A stretch of DNA of 64,000 bases from Symbiodinium natans (taxonomy: Eukaryota > Sar > Dinophyceae > Suessiales > Symbiodiniaceae). The DNA is taken from NCBI GenBank assembly GCA_905221605.1, contig CAJNDS010002655.1, forward strand, positions 250,001-314,000. Direction: 5' to 3'. Positions 50,733-62,878 of the stretch are shown here, one piece after another. Positions within the stretch are counted from its first letter, which is position 1. Every line of letters starts with the position of its first letter. The notes under the pieces are model-generated. The model saw nothing but the letters and a program-made list of their open reading frames with translations, had not been told where the DNA came from and did not search any database. A program made the position numbers and the translations under genes.

Positions 50733-50856
50733 CCAATGAGTTAACCCAAGCTCTTGATCTGCCCCATTGCCAGCATGTGGAAGAAGACAGTGCCGGGACC
50801 CTACGTCTGTTGGTCTGCCCTGAAGGTGAATTGTGAATTGTGAATGTGAATTAAAG

Positions 50857-50917
50857 TCTATATATATATGAGTATATATGTATGTGTATATATATATATA
50901 TGTATATACATGTATAT

Positions 50918-50953
<36 letters not shown>
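50857..50953. repeat. (TA)n and (TG)n microsatellite
   Basis: TA-rich tract from 50857, then pure TG from 50921 to 50953. Confidence 0.95.
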
Positions 50954-50956
<3 letters not shown>

Positions 50957-51521
50957 TGGGTTGTGGCCTTTGATGACTTTATGATAGTCTTTGTGGGTCC
51001 GGCATTTGTGTCATCACTTGCTTGTGTCGAGCAGTTGCGGGTCAAGCTCTGGCGGCTTTCTTTCCCAACACCGGCGGGCTTTTTGGGGTGGTGGCTTAGG
51101 TTGAGGCTTGCTTGATTTCAGCTAAGCCTGGTAGTTGTCAAGCACACGTTTAGCTTAGGATATAAGGCTGTAGTAGGGTGCTGTAAGCTCAGGCATGCAG
51201 ACCATGAGTTCCCAGTGAATTCCAGAGTCCGGGTTGTAGCCCGCCGCCGTTGCTTCCATGCCGTTGATGAAGTCCTTGTTCACGTTGCTGCCGCATGCCC
51301 TTGAAGAGGTCCATACTCAAAGCGTTTTGGGGCCCGCCGGTGATGAGCTCGTTGTAGCTGTCCTGCAGGGACGAGGTTTCCACGGAGTGCCCCTTTGATT
51401 CTATCATTCCAGGCCCTGTCCACAGCCTGGGTAAGCCATCCCAAGCCCGTGCATCCAAACCTGGCCCCCCCCCCCCCCCCCCCGCAAACCAAAGAGCACC
51501 TTGAACGCTTATCCTAAAGCT

Positions 51522-51592
51522 GGTTTAGGGTTTAGGGTTTAGGGTTTAGGGTTAGGGTTTAGGGTTTAGGGTTTAGGGTTTTAGGGCTTAAG
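51522..51592 (+). repeat. Telomere-like array
   Basis: TTTAGGG with one TTAGGG unit. A C-run of about 18 bases (51466-51483) lies just upstream. Confidence 0.92.
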
Positions 51593-51874
51593 GTGAATGC
51601 CCATGTCACCCCACTCCTCGGAGCCCCGAAGCCCGAGCCGAAAACCTGAAGGCCCCCAAAACAAAGGCATCCCCTGTGGTCCGCGCGATCTCCTCCTGCA
51701 GCCTGAACGGGGTCGGGAACTCGATGCATCGGGGGTTGGAGAGCCTAAGGGATCAGAAGGGTCCAATCTGGGTTCGGCCTTGAGAAATCCCAGTTTTTGC
51801 AGGAAAAACCCCACCCCACTCCTACCCAGCCCGACATCCTGCCTGCCATCTTCTTCAACCCTTTTGGTTTCGGG

Positions 51875-51999
51875 CTTAGGGTTGAGGGTTTAGTGTGGCC
51901 ACGCCCTCAGTCCGGCTGCAAAAAAGGGTTGAGGGTTGAGGGTTTAGGGTTTAGGGTTTAGGGTTTAGGGTTAGGGTTTAGGGTTTAGGGTTTAGGGTG
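51875..51999 (+). repeat. Telomere-like array
   Basis: Begins with TTGAGGG units around a GCAAAAAAGGGTT junction (51918), then TTTAGGG units. Confidence 0.9.
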
Positions 52000-52090
52000 C
52001 ATGAGTGCCTTGATGGCGGCCTTCTCCCCTCGCCCGACGTGCCGACCGAACCAGCTCTTCAGCTCTGGCTTCCCCCCTTCCCCTTCCCCC

Positions 52091-52203
52091 GTTAGGGTTT
52101 AGGGTTAGGGTTTAGGGTTTAGGGTTTAGGGTTTAGGGTTTAGGGTTTAGGGTTTAGGGTTTAGGGTTTAGGGTTTAGGGTTTAGGGTTTAGGGTTTAGG
52201 GTT
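52091..52203 (+). repeat. Telomere-like array
   Basis: About fifteen near-perfect TTTAGGG units. Confidence 0.95.
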
Positions 52204-52312
52204 CCCCCATCACGCAACAAGCGCTTGGCGCCCAGATTTCGGTGGAGGAAGACGTGATGCAGGAGAGGGGCTCGGTTCGGGTCCGGTCGGTCAGTAGCTT
52301 TCAGGCAAGGCA

Positions 52313-52382
52313 GGTTTAGGGTTTAGGGCTGAGGGCTTAGGGTTTAGGGTTTAGGGTTTAGGGTTTAGGGTGCAGGGCTTAG
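52313..52382 (+). repeat. Telomere-like array
   Basis: TTTAGGG with GCTGAGGG and GCTTAGGG variants. Confidence 0.9.
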
Positions 52383-52607
52383 GATGAGGAATCGACCTTT
52401 TAGCGGAAGCCGGCCTTCTAAACCCAAAACCATACACCCTAAACCCTAAACACAAGTCACTAATGGAGTTCTTAAGTCCTGGCGGCGCACATCGTGAACC
52501 CTCAATGACTCAACGATGTGGCCAAGAATTTCGGCATCATTGGTCCTGCGCTATATCTGCTAAACAAGTCCAGAGTTGAAGTCTTCAAGATTGCTGGGCT
52601 TCTTTTG

Positions 52608-52700
52608 GGTTTAGGGTTTAGGGCTTAGGGTCCAGGGTTTGGGGTTAGGGTTTAGGGTTTAGGGTTTAGGGTTTAGGGTTTAGGGTTTAGGATTTCAGGG
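52608..52700 (+). repeat. Telomere-like array
   Basis: TTTAGGG units with CTTAGGG and TCCAGGG variants near the start. Confidence 0.92.
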
Positions 52701-52818
52701 TAGGGATTGCAGCCTGCGAACCTTCCTGACAGGAGAGGCGCAGCATGACCATGCAACAGATGCGGTCCAGGTGGGAGCCTCGCCCTTTTCTCCCCCTGTT
52801 TGAGCGGGCTGCTTTGGG

Positions 52819-52891
52819 CTAAACCCTGAACCCTAAACCCTAAACCCCAAACCCTAAACCCTAAACCCTAAGCCCTAAACCCTAAACCCTA
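52819..52891 (-). repeat. Telomere-like array
   Basis: CCCTAAA with CCCTGAA, CCCCAAA and CCCTAAG units. Confidence 0.92.
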
Positions 52892-53645
52892 GCACCTGGC
52901 GCTTGAAAGCTGTGCCTTGCAGGGCTGCGAATCGCAAGTTCTGGGGCTGCAACACACCTTCGGGATCATTGAGGATGCTCCAGTCGCCATTCCCGTGAGC
53001 AGAGACTTAGGGTTTAGGGTTTAGGGTTTAGGGTTTAGGGTGACTTCCGATAACACACCGGCCACATAGGAGGGCTTAGACACCTTGCTTGCGACTGGGA
53101 CTTCTTAAGAGGCTTGGCCCGAAACCGCCATCTTTCAGATGTCGCTACAAGGGCGAAGGCGCAGGATCTCAGTGCACGCTTAGGGAGTCATAACCCGGTG
53201 TAGATGTCGGAAGAATGGCCCCAATTGCAAACGTGACAGTACAGCATGCGTCGCAAAAAGAAGAACCCACCCACTGAACTACGCAATGTCCTATGTCTCC
53301 TGGTTGTCGGGTTGATCCCAAGTTTCACAGTAGCCAAACTTCTTCAAGCTCTACGCACGCCCGTGCCGGTCCCATTCCCCGTCCCCAAAGCACGAACTGC
53401 ACACCGCCAACATAGAAGTGAATGGCAGGTCGCACACGGCTCAGTCCATGGTCAGCACGAAGTCCTTTGCCGAAGCCCTGGCACAACTTTAGGGGGGTTT
53501 AGGCGGTTTAGGGTTTAGGGTCGGGTTGTGGTACTGTTGTTCCTCACTGTCTGGTGATGTTAGGAGGCCCACCGGACATTCCACAGCGCCGAAGTGACCT
53601 TTTCAGGGTGTTGAGGCTGCGCCAAAATCCTGTGGCCGAGGTGGG

Positions 53646-53877
53646 GCTTTACGATACTGGGGGTGCACTATCTTGGGTCCTTATTGCAAGGGGATCCTAA
53701 ACCCTAAACCCTAAACCCTAAACCCTAAACCCTAAACCCTAAACCCTAAACCCTAAACCCTAAACCCTAAACCCTAAACCCTAAACCCTAAACCCTAAAC
53801 CCTAAACCCTAAACCCTAAACCCTAAACCTACTATCTGGGGGTCTATATATTAGGGGCCCCTTCTTTATCGTAAAGC
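53646..53877. mobile_element. MITE-like palindrome split by a telomere-like array
   Basis: Perfect inverted ends GCTTTACGATA (53646-53656) and TATCGTAAAGC (53867-53877). Between them about 100 bp of element sequence is interrupted at 53696-53829 by about nineteen CCCTAAA units. The element reads GGGGATCCTA before the array and CCTACTATCTGGGGG after it; the relative at 47346-47460 has TAGGATCCCC unbroken. Confidence 0.8.
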
Positions 53878-54827
53878 ACAAGGTGGAGACCATTGCGGAC
53901 TTCTTCCGGGGCCGGCCGGACTTCAATGGCGAATGGGCCTGGTCCTGACTGACACAGCTGGTAGCCTGTTTTCGCAGTTCAGAACACCAGAAAACCTTTG
54001 GGTTTAGGGTCTAGGGTCCAGAAAATGTGCATTTGGTCGCCATTTATTTCTGCTGCGGGTGCCGCTGTTGCGATTCAGGCTTTTTTAGAGTTCCTGGAGC
54101 AACCCGAGCACCCGCACTCCTCGAATTCTTACGTGAAGCCGCCCTTCTCAGCTCCAAACCAGTGTGGGGTGCTCGGTTCAGTGGCGTCAATTCCTAGACC
54201 CCATCTTCGCTGCAGGTCTGCATCGAGACGTTTGGATTGGATGACTTCCTGAAGGCCTGCGACCGACTCCATCGCTTGGATGCCGCTCTAGCCAGTTCAA
54301 GTCACTTCCCTTGAGAGCCAAGTTGGCTAGATTAAGAGCTGAAGAAGCAGATTGGGTTGGCGAGCTCTTCACAGCAAGTGGTTTAGGTCGTGTATTCAAT
54401 AGACATTTCGTAGTTCCCGGAATGTCCTTTCAATGTGAACGATTCAAATAAATGACTCGCCTGGAAATGGAAAGGCCGAAAATTAATTCTTCATTTGTGA
54501 TTAAGCTACCTTAGAATCACTTTGGCACAAGAGACCATTCAAGTCAGTTGTTCTAAGGGTTTAAACGGACAGATTCTGCCTTTTGCCGGATATCCCTTCC
54601 GAGAAGGAGGAGGAGATTCCTCCTCCCTCGTTCTATTCTTTCTGTTTTTCTCTGGCAAGAGAAATCCCTCCTGCAGCTTTTTCCCTTCTCCCCGAAGAAA
54701 TTAAAAAGATTTGAGAAATAGGTTGGAAAAGCAGGAAAGAGGGCAAGAGGTCCCCAGTTTCCCTCCCAGTCTTCTCGCAGCACTTCGGCCCTCCGGCCTC
54801 CTTAGAACCCCCGGATACTTGTAAGCC

Positions 54828-54940
54828 CTTGACCCTGAACCCTGAACCCTGAACCCTGAACCCTGAACCCTAAACCCTAAACCCTAAACCTTAAACCCTA
54901 AACCCTAAACCCTAAACCCTAAACCCTAAACCCTAAACCC
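54828..54940 (-). repeat. Two-block telomere-like array
   Basis: About five CCCTGAA units followed by about ten CCCTAAA units. Confidence 0.94.
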
Positions 54941-55139
54941 ACCCAGGAGCTGGGCGTCTCCACCTTCAAGCGCCTGTGTCCTACAAGGGCACTGATGGGC
55001 TGTGGTATTTGGGATCTACATACCACGTGAATGTGGGGGGCCAGTAGTTCTGTATCGTGGGAGCTAGTCGAGAGGGCATGTCTACTTTCGACGCCAGATT
55101 GCCTTTCAACCTCCACTGAATTGACTAAAGCACTGCAAA

Positions 55140-55275
55140 CCCCACTAGCCCACGCACGCCCACGCACGCACACGCACTCAGACGCACGCACACAAACAAA
55201 CGGAGACATACAGAAACAGACAGACACAAACAAACAAACACAACGCAGCCACGCGCGTGCACACACACACACAAA
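55140..55275. repeat. CA-rich microsatellite region
   Basis: ACGC, ACAAACA, CAGACAGA and CACACA tracts in a row. Confidence 0.85.
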
Positions 55276-55458
55276 AGTCCTCAACCCCCAAGCCCACCCG
55301 ATATCCTTTGAAGCCAACGCATGAAGCGCTGCGAAGACGAGACAAGGCCTCGCTGCCTCGAAAGCTCCGTGGCCCTCGTGGCATTTCCAGCAGGAGAGAC
55401 CTCAACCAGCTGATTAGCGGTTTAGGACCAGAGCAGGTCAGGACGGTCAGGCACCAGG

Positions 55459-55528
55459 TTTAGGGTTTAGGGCCGTTTAGGGTTTAGGCCGGTTTAGGGT
55501 TTAGGGTTTAGGGTTTAGGGTTTAGAGT
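55459..55528 (+). repeat. Telomere-like array
   Basis: TTTAGGG runs separated by GCCG spacers. Confidence 0.9.
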
Positions 55529-55854
55529 TGTTGGGGATGGGCAATGTTGTTCGTTCGAGCTGGTTGAATGCCGCTCTCCCAGGGTTGTGCAGTTCGGGGA
55601 CCAGCAGCAAGAACCGACAGCTCTTGATTTGGTGGTCCTTACGTTTTTTTTGTTAGGGTTTAGGGTATAGGGTTTAGGGTGGCTCCCGGAACCTTTTGCA
55701 GTGGTGCAGGCCACGTAAGGGCCGAAAGTTTCACGCAGTGAGCGTGGAAGATGAGACACACAGTTAGGGTTTAGGGTTTAGGGTAGTTTAGGGTTTAGGG
55801 TTCCATCTGGCATATTCGTCTAGGCTTTGCAATTGATACGATTGCTTTTCAACT

Positions 55855-56200
55855 AGTGTCAGTATATATATTTTTTTATCCTGAAAAGATGTTTTAAATA
55901 AGTAAAAAACAAATAAATAAATATAGATATAGATATAGATATAAAATATAGATGTAAAATATGTATATATATATATATATATATTCATATAATATGAATA
56001 TAGATATAAATATACGTATAAGTATAAATATAAATATAAATATCAATATCATAAATATACATATACATATAAACATAAATACAAATATAAATATAAATAT
56101 AAATATAACATTAATATAAATCGAAATAAAAATCTAAATATAAATAAATACATACACACATATATCTATAGATATATATACATATATATGTATATGTTTA
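55855..56200. repeat. AT-rich tract of ATAAAT/ATATAG units
   Basis: Long A/T-only stretch of short repeated words (ATAAAT, ATAGAT, TATATA). Open frames through it are low-complexity. It could melt easily; no function is shown. Confidence 0.85.
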
Positions 56201-57734
56201 GGCAGCAGTCCTGTCACGATTTCTTAACCCCCTTCCGGCTTTCCTCTAGTATACCAAAGATGTTGGGTGGATATCGGACCCCAAACAAGTTAGATCACTT
56301 GGACTCTGCCCTCCTATTCAGAAGCGATCTCATAACAACCATGTAGGGCACTCCGGCACTTTCGACCAGGATGGCGACCGGATCAAGTTCAGCAGCTTGG
56401 ACCGGATGTTGGGTGGTATGACAGATAGGGTTTGCATCTTCAGTGTCCCGTCGCAGCAGGAACACACTCACCCTGGGGAAGAACTAAGGGCTTTTTTGGG
56501 GTTCTTGGCGGTCTTCGAAAGTCCTGGCGCGTAGTCACGAAGTCGGGCCAGGAACTCTTTAACCCCGACCCTGGACTCAGCTGTCCAAGCCATGGTCCTT
56601 TTTTTCGATGCCCCAAGCACGGGAAGCCTTATCAAGGTTCCAACCTTGCCGGGCTAGAGACGGCTGAGTTTGCTTCTGTGTCTTTGCTCATACCTCCGAC
56701 AAGTGTTGCTAGGATGGAAGTTTGCAACACGCACATCACATCCAGACATTGTGTTTTTGTTTTGTGTGTGTGTGTGTGACAAGCTCTCCCCAGAAGGCTT
56801 ATGCACGGAAAGCATGTGGAGGGTCAGTTGTCTTGTGCCCTCAGCAAGTCGTCCTACGGTACTAAGCCTTAGCTGGACATTGCATGCACGCGACATATCT
56901 ACGATTTTTCCACACCATGTCGATGACTTATGGAACGTCTGAGATGATGCGGGGTTTTGGCTAAATGGTTCGGTGACGGTTGCTTTTCATGTTGCAGTAC
57001 CGGTCCAAATCAAGTGATCCAGCACTGCAGGCAATCACACGATGATGGGGGTCCTTGCTGAGGAGCATCCGGCCCAGTATAGTACATGCTTTTGACAGCA
57101 AGGGAGCATGGCATTCGTACGGGGCGTTTAAACTAATACTTCCGACGCAGCACAACTTCCCCCCCTTGTCACGAACCCGAGCCCGTGCCTAGTGGTGATA
57201 AACGTCTTGCTGGTCGAGCTGCATGCCAGCCTGCAGGCAAAACATGCACCTTGAATGTAGAGGTTTGTGCCTGAAGGCTCGGCCCAGGTTGAGAGGCTTA
57301 AGTTAAGGCTGAATACCCCGCCACCCCCTGACCCCCATCCCCCCCCCTTCCACCCCCACCCCATCGCCTCCCCGGCCCCGCCCCGCACCTTAGTTCGGAA
57401 CTGCTCCTCCTGCTCAAACTCGAAATCGAACCATTCCAAAAACGCAAACTCAAGCCCCAGCGAACTCCTCCCGCATGCGGTTCGGAACTAGCTGCGCGGC
57501 CGCGCAGACGTGCAGCCGTAGTTTAAGACCCAACTGGGGCTCCTGGCAGCTCCTCTCGCGGACTGTCGTACCCCTCGATTGCGTTCAACCCCCAAAACCC
57601 AGACCCTTCCGAGGTTCGTAGCAGATGGCTCGACTTATGAGACAGTCGATGGCCACAAGCAGACGCTTACCTGCTTCGCCCTTTGGGAGGTGCGAGAGAA
57701 TTGGGCAGTTGAGCTGGCACACCCCCTCACGATG
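56201..57734. other. No gene recognised
   Basis: No array, element or known protein motif. A TG-run lies at 56762-56778. The 115-codon frame at 56432-56779 ends in this run and has no recognised motif. Confidence 0.45.
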
Positions 57735-57834
57735 CCACTATATCCCCCGTGGGAACTATTTTTTTATTTTCGTTTATCTAAAACCCAAGAGATATTAAAT
57801 GTAGTATTTTTGTTAAGGTTCTAAGGGGAGTATA
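57735..57834. repeat. AT-rich dispersed repeat, copy 3
   Basis: CCCCCGTGGGAACTATTT...AAAACCCAAGAGA...TTAAGGTTCTAAGGGGAG, closest to copy 1 at 48170-48260. Confidence 0.75.
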
Positions 57835-57971
57835 GGCCACAAGCTTCAAGTCTCAAAGGAAGCTCCCTATGGGCGGCCTCTCCGAAACCCTTAGTGCCAT
57901 CCTTGCAGGGTGACATCTTAGTCATCGAGCGATCCGGGCCACAGGGCCACTTTCGTGAGGACAGCAGTGGA

Positions 57972-58068
57972 GGGTTAGGGTTTAGGGCTTAGGGCTTAGG
58001 GCTTAGGGTTTAGGGTTTAGGGTTTAGGGTTTAGGGTTTAGGGTTTAGGGTTTAGGGTTTAGGGTTGG
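57972..58068 (+). repeat. Telomere-like array
   Basis: Three CTTAGGG units followed by about ten TTTAGGG units. Confidence 0.94.
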
Positions 58069-58397
58069 GGGGGCTTAAGGCTTAAAGGTTCGACTCTGGA
58101 CTTCCCGATTGCTTGGGTTGCTTGGACCTGGGCGTGCGGCAATGGGTCAAGTACCAGATGAAAGGACCAGGAGGAGGGAAAATGCCAGTGCTGCCTCATC
58201 GGCGAAGAATTGCTTGCAAGTCGTGGCCTCGATTCTGCGTTCTTACTGGCAGTTCTGTGAAGGTAGAAGCAAATCGGAACGCCCAACAACTCGAAACAAG
58301 GAGTCGTTTTGTTTCTGCATACTCTTCCTGTGGTACTAGTAGCCAGAAACTTGAGAGCACGAGCAGTCGCGCACGGGAGAGGAACTGGAAGGGATCT

Positions 58398-58568
58398 ACC
58401 CTAAACCTTACACCCTAAACCCAAACCCTCAACCCTGAACCCTGAACCCTGAACCCTGAACCCTGAACCCTGAACCCTGAACCCTGAACCCTGAACCCTG
58501 AACCCTAAACCCTAAACCCTAAACCCTAAGCCCTAAGCCCTAAACCCTAAACCCTAAGCCCTAACTAT
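58398..58568 (-). repeat. Two-block telomere-like array
   Basis: About eleven CCCTGAA units, then CCCTAAA and CCCTAAG units. The same CCCTGAA block type is seen at 6586-6640 and 54828-54865. Confidence 0.95.
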
Positions 58569-58676
58569 CCCCTGAACTTGCCCCGCCCCTTCGCAGCCTT
58601 ATGGCCTTCCGCGGGGCAGGAGCGGCGCATTGACGAAAACGGCTTCCTCAACTTCACACTCCGGGCCCCCCCCGGG

Positions 58677-58794
58677 TTAGGGGGAGGGTTTAGGGTTTAG
58701 GGTTTAGGGTTTAGGGTTTAGGGTTTAGGGTTTAGGGTTTAGGGTTTAGGGTTTAGGGTTGAGGGTTGAGGGTTGAGGGTTTAGGGTTTAGGGC
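58677..58794 (+). repeat. Telomere-like array
   Basis: About eleven TTTAGGG, three TTGAGGG, then TTTAGGG again. Confidence 0.95.
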
Positions 58795-59203
58795 TTTCCG
58801 AACTTAGGGGCACTCTTTCTTGAGGGGGGTTCCTAGAATAAGGATTTTATAGCATTCTGGGGTTTATTAGGACCCTAAACCCCAAACCCTAAACCCGAAA
58901 GCCTTTGTTGAGAAATGCCCCCAGAAACCTGTCCCAGAGTCACTTCTCGGACCCGTGGGGCGATTTTCTAGGTCCGAAGCTTCCCTTGCAAAAGGGCACT
59001 GTTAGGGTTTAGGGTTTAGGGTTTAGGGTTTAGCCTGTAGGGTTTAGGTTCATCACCTGAACAACCTCGGTCGCAGGCAAGCTGCCACAGAAGCCCTGAA
59101 GCAAAAAAGGTTCATAAGTTCCTTGGCTCATCAGCGTGCTCAAGCTCCCAGCTACTGGTCGCACCCTGGAGCTCACAATGAAACCTTAGACTTAGAGTTT
59201 GAG

Positions 59204-59312
59204 GTTTAGGGTTTAGGGTTCAGGGTTTAGGGTTTAGGGGCCGACTGCCCAAGCCCGGATGCAAAAAAGGGTTCAGGGTTTAGGGTTTAGGGTTTAGGGT
59301 TTAGGTTTTAGC
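59204..59312 (+). repeat. Split telomere-like array with A-run junction
   Basis: Two TTTAGGG runs with GGATGCAAAAAAGGG (59258-59272) leading into the second. Confidence 0.9.
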
Positions 59313-59969
59313 TCAAACTCCCCCCAGAGTCCCTATCGTCGAGCAGGGCATGGAGCAGGGCAGCAAGGTGGTCTGGGGCGCGGGCACCTGGAGGGTTTAG
59401 GGTTTAGGGTTTAGGGTTGGGTGCCTCTTTCAAGGGAGGTGAGGTTTGAGGGTTCAGCGCGGACACTTTGCCTTGTCTAGGAAGAAACCTTGAGCGAACT
59501 CTGGGGGAGTCTCAGGGGCTTTTCAGGATCTGGCACCCTTGCTGAAGTTCAGGGTTGACAGGGTGTGGGTCCAGGGGCAATTTTGTTTCTGAGCCTGCGG
59601 AAGGGTGTCGATATCGCAACCGTCGTACAAATGCGCAAGAACCCTGATCCACGAGGCCGCAAGTTCAAGCGAAAGGCGTGAGCGTGTGCTCGGTGAGTAC
59701 TTCCGACATGGTTTCATGTATCCAGGATTAGGGCTTAGACGCGGTGTTGAACTGGGGGCTCAGCGTGATATGAGAGGGATGGAGAAGCTAAGCTCGAGAG
59801 CCGAGCTTCAATGCTATTCATACAGATGATCTAATCTCGAAGTTTCAGGGTCTAGAGTATGTACATAAGAGTTTCACTCGCCTGTGCGGTGCATTTGCGT
59901 ACCATGTCTCAAAGGGCGAGCCGCAGGATGGGCTTTTCGGCAGGGAAGTGGCACCAGGGTTTTGCAAGT

Positions 59970-60028
59970 AACCCTAAACCCTAAACCCTAAACCCTAAAC
60001 CCTAAACCCTCAACCCTAAACCCTAAAG
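59970..60028 (-). repeat. Telomere-like array
   Basis: CCCTAAA with one CCCTCAA unit. Confidence 0.92.
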
Positions 60029-60277
60029 CCCCCTTTGAGCATCGCTTTTGCAAAGCAGCGCCAAGGTGCGCTGCTTAGCGATCCGTAGAGTCCCGGCAGT
60101 CTAAGCCTGCAAGCCTGCCGCTCTTCACGCAGCTCTCTGAGAATGAGCAGGGTTTAGGGTTTAGGGTTTAGGGTTTAGGGATGCTGCACGCAGGTTTGCT
60201 GGCCAATAAACCGCAAGTTCACGTTCCCCGCACCATCCTGCGCCCAAGCTTAACAAAGCCTCAGTGGCAGGTGGCAG

Positions 60278-60385
60278 AACCCTAAACCCTAAACCCTAAA
60301 CCCTAAACCCCAAACCCCAAACCCCAAACCCCAAACCCTAAACCCTAAACCCTAAACCCTAAACCCTAAACCCTAACCCTAAATC
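60278..60385 (-). repeat. Telomere-like array
   Basis: CCCTAAA, a block of four CCCCAAA, then CCCTAAA. Confidence 0.94.
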
Positions 60386-60528
60386 CTGCTACTTCAGTGG
60401 CAGGTATCAGAACAGCCTCCCCGACTTATCCTGACATATCGCGTCGTCGGACAGGGATGGTGCAGCAGTTGCAAAGAGAGCAACCGCCCTCAAGGCCTGG
60501 ACATGCTGGAAAAAGTGTTGAAGGAGAG

Positions 60529-60567
60529 GGTTTAGGGTTTAGGGTTTAGGGTTTAGGGTTTAGGGTT
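60529..60567 (+). repeat. Telomere-like array
   Basis: Five TTTAGGG units. Confidence 0.9.
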
Positions 60568-60844
60568 TTTGAACTGTGCGCCTGACGTTCATGCAGAGTC
60601 CTGGGTCATCGATGCTTAGTCTCCCGAGATAGAGAGCGTATCCCAACAAGCGCTCGAGATGTTTCAGTATCTTCCCCTATGCAGTGAAATCAGTGGTAAA
60701 TGGGTTCAGAAACTGGAGGGCTTGGAACCTCCTGCTGCGTGAAAACCGCATGGCCTGAACATGTCCTGGCCCTGCGAAGCCTGCTGCAAAAAGGGTTTGA
60801 GGGCTTTTAGGGTTTTAGGGTGTTTAGGGTTTTAGGTCTTAGGA

Positions 60845-62574
60845 CAGTGTTGCTCGCGCGGTGGAGTTTGAAAAGTAGCGGGCCTAGATTCCGGGAAGGG
60901 TTTGGAAAGCAGAGGTCGGTCCAACATCAGGAGCCCCTCATTGGACCCGTGCGCATGGCGTTGGCAACCTCAAGCAACCTCACGACCATGACTCGTGGGC
61001 ACCTTTCAGCCACCATGTGCAGTTCCATCATTGCAGCGCGCTTCCCTGGCTTGAGTGTGCGGATGAAGCAGGCAGCAGTTCACATCACTCATAGTCGACT
61101 CAGAGCTCTGCAAACTCAGCTTTCCATTGATGTGCATAGCCTCTTGCCCCAACCCCAAAGTGTCTAAAAGCCCAAACTCAAGCAGCCAAGCCGGGTTTCG
61201 GTGGGCTTCAGTTCCCAGCCTTACTAGCCTTCTGGTGTCAGCAGGCACCATGTTGAATTCGCTCCCGCATGTCTGCGGCAGCCATGCCAGACACAGGCGG
61301 GCAAGTGCTCGCTATGAATGAATATAATCCCAGCCGGGCAGCTCAATCCAGACGTTCTCTTATGTCGCACCTTTGCACCCAAATTGGAGGGGCTTTCGCT
61401 CAAGAGCTATGTCCGTATGTCTGTATGCAGGTCACAGGATACAAGCTTGCGGTGCAGATCCCCAGATGCAAGCCTCACCCGATTTGCCCTACTCCAAGGT
61501 CCAGTTGCGACTTTCAACAACTAGACCACTGGGCCAGGGCTTATGATATGGATGATAGGGAGGGGTCAGGATCCGTCCGAATCAGGGAATCCCCAATGGA
61601 TAAGCCGCTAATGAAACAGGTTGGGGGGTGGGGCTACTGGGATGCGAGCGCGCGATGAGGAGTGCGCCCCTAAATCTTAAAACATGGCGCTCTCCCCACG
61701 CTCGTACACTGACATGACACACAACCTAAACTGACCTAAACCCTAAACAAGTAGCCCCAACTCAACCCCACTGACCTGTATCTTGCAATTTCAGGGCCGG
61801 GCCGGCCGTCTGGTGTCGATTCCGTTCCAGACCGGGCCTCGAATGTGTAAGGGGTTTGGGATGGTTTGGGGCTTGAGGGCCAATCTGCAACCAGGCACTT
61901 GAGAGAGCCAGCTGGGGTTTAGGGGCATCCAATATCTGAGGCCTGCAAAACCAAGGGGTTTCAAGGTTTTTGGGCCGCCAGGTTTGGTTTTCGGAGTTCA
62001 GCATCCCGAGTTCTTGGCTGTAAAATGTAGCGGCTCTCCACTTCTGTGGCATTGGTCTAGCTGGCTTGCCTGGTAGGACGAATTCTCGCGCTTGCACCGC
62101 GCATTCTGCCAGCTGAAAGGTGGTACTGCGTTTCTGGTAGCTTGAATTTTTGTTTTCATCTTTTTTTTGCAGGCTGGGCTTTTCCATTGCCTGAAATCAT
62201 GAACAGGAAACCCACAGATGAAGCTCACGTAACTTAGAACCTCTGAGTGAAAGTGCGGCCGAACCGACACAAAACACACGCAAGAAGCTTGAAGCCGTAA
62301 AGCATTCAGCAGTAGCCCCATAGGCAAGATTCGACTTGTGAGCGTGTCAGCACGCAGTCGGGAACGGTTTAAGTCATATAAGCGCTGAGCCTGAGAACTC
62401 CAAAACCTGGGGTTCGTGTGAGCTTTCTGTGGTATTTTCGGCGTGCCTGACATGTAGTGCTGGCACTTCCGCCACCCCTAAACCCTAGACTTCTTGGGAA
62501 GGTGCGAGGACCGCGGTGGACCTCCGCGCGCTCAAAGAGGCGGCGCAGATCCGCGCATGCAAAGCTTCAGGGGT
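60845..62574. other. No gene recognised
   Basis: Gene-free by motif. Open frames up to 151 codons (61998-62453, minus strand) overlap in several frames and match nothing I know. Confidence 0.45.
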
Positions 62575-62720
62575 TAGGGTTCTAGGGCTTAGGGTTTAGA
62601 GTTCAGGGTTAAGGGTTCAGGGTTTAGGGTTTAGGGGGGTTCAAAAAAGGGTTTAGGGTTTAGGGTTGGGGGTTTAGGGGGGTTCAAGAAAGGGTTTAGG
62701 GCTTAGGGTTGAGGGTTTCG
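62575..62720 (+). repeat. Telomere-like arrays with repeated A-run junctions
   Basis: GGGGGTTCAAAAAAGGGTTT and a near copy GGGGGGTTCAAGAAAGGG lead into successive TTTAGGG runs, so the unit of junction plus array is itself duplicated. Confidence 0.88.
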
Positions 62721-62838
62721 GGGCTTGTGGAGTTGTGCAGACCAGGGGCTTTGTGGCCTTGATGCTTCGGGTTGCGAGCAGTATGCCCGAGTTTGCGACT
62801 ATGGTTCGGCCAGCCTTCGAGCTCAGGCATGAGCTCAG

Positions 62839-62878
62839 GGTTAGGGTTTAGGGTTTAGGGTTTAGGGTTTAGGGTTGA
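62839..62878 (+). repeat. Telomere-like array
   Basis: Five TTTAGGG units. Confidence 0.9.

Noticed and set aside
61998-62453. 151-codon minus-strand open frame
   Set aside because: No family motif and it overlaps another frame of similar length; chance is sufficient.
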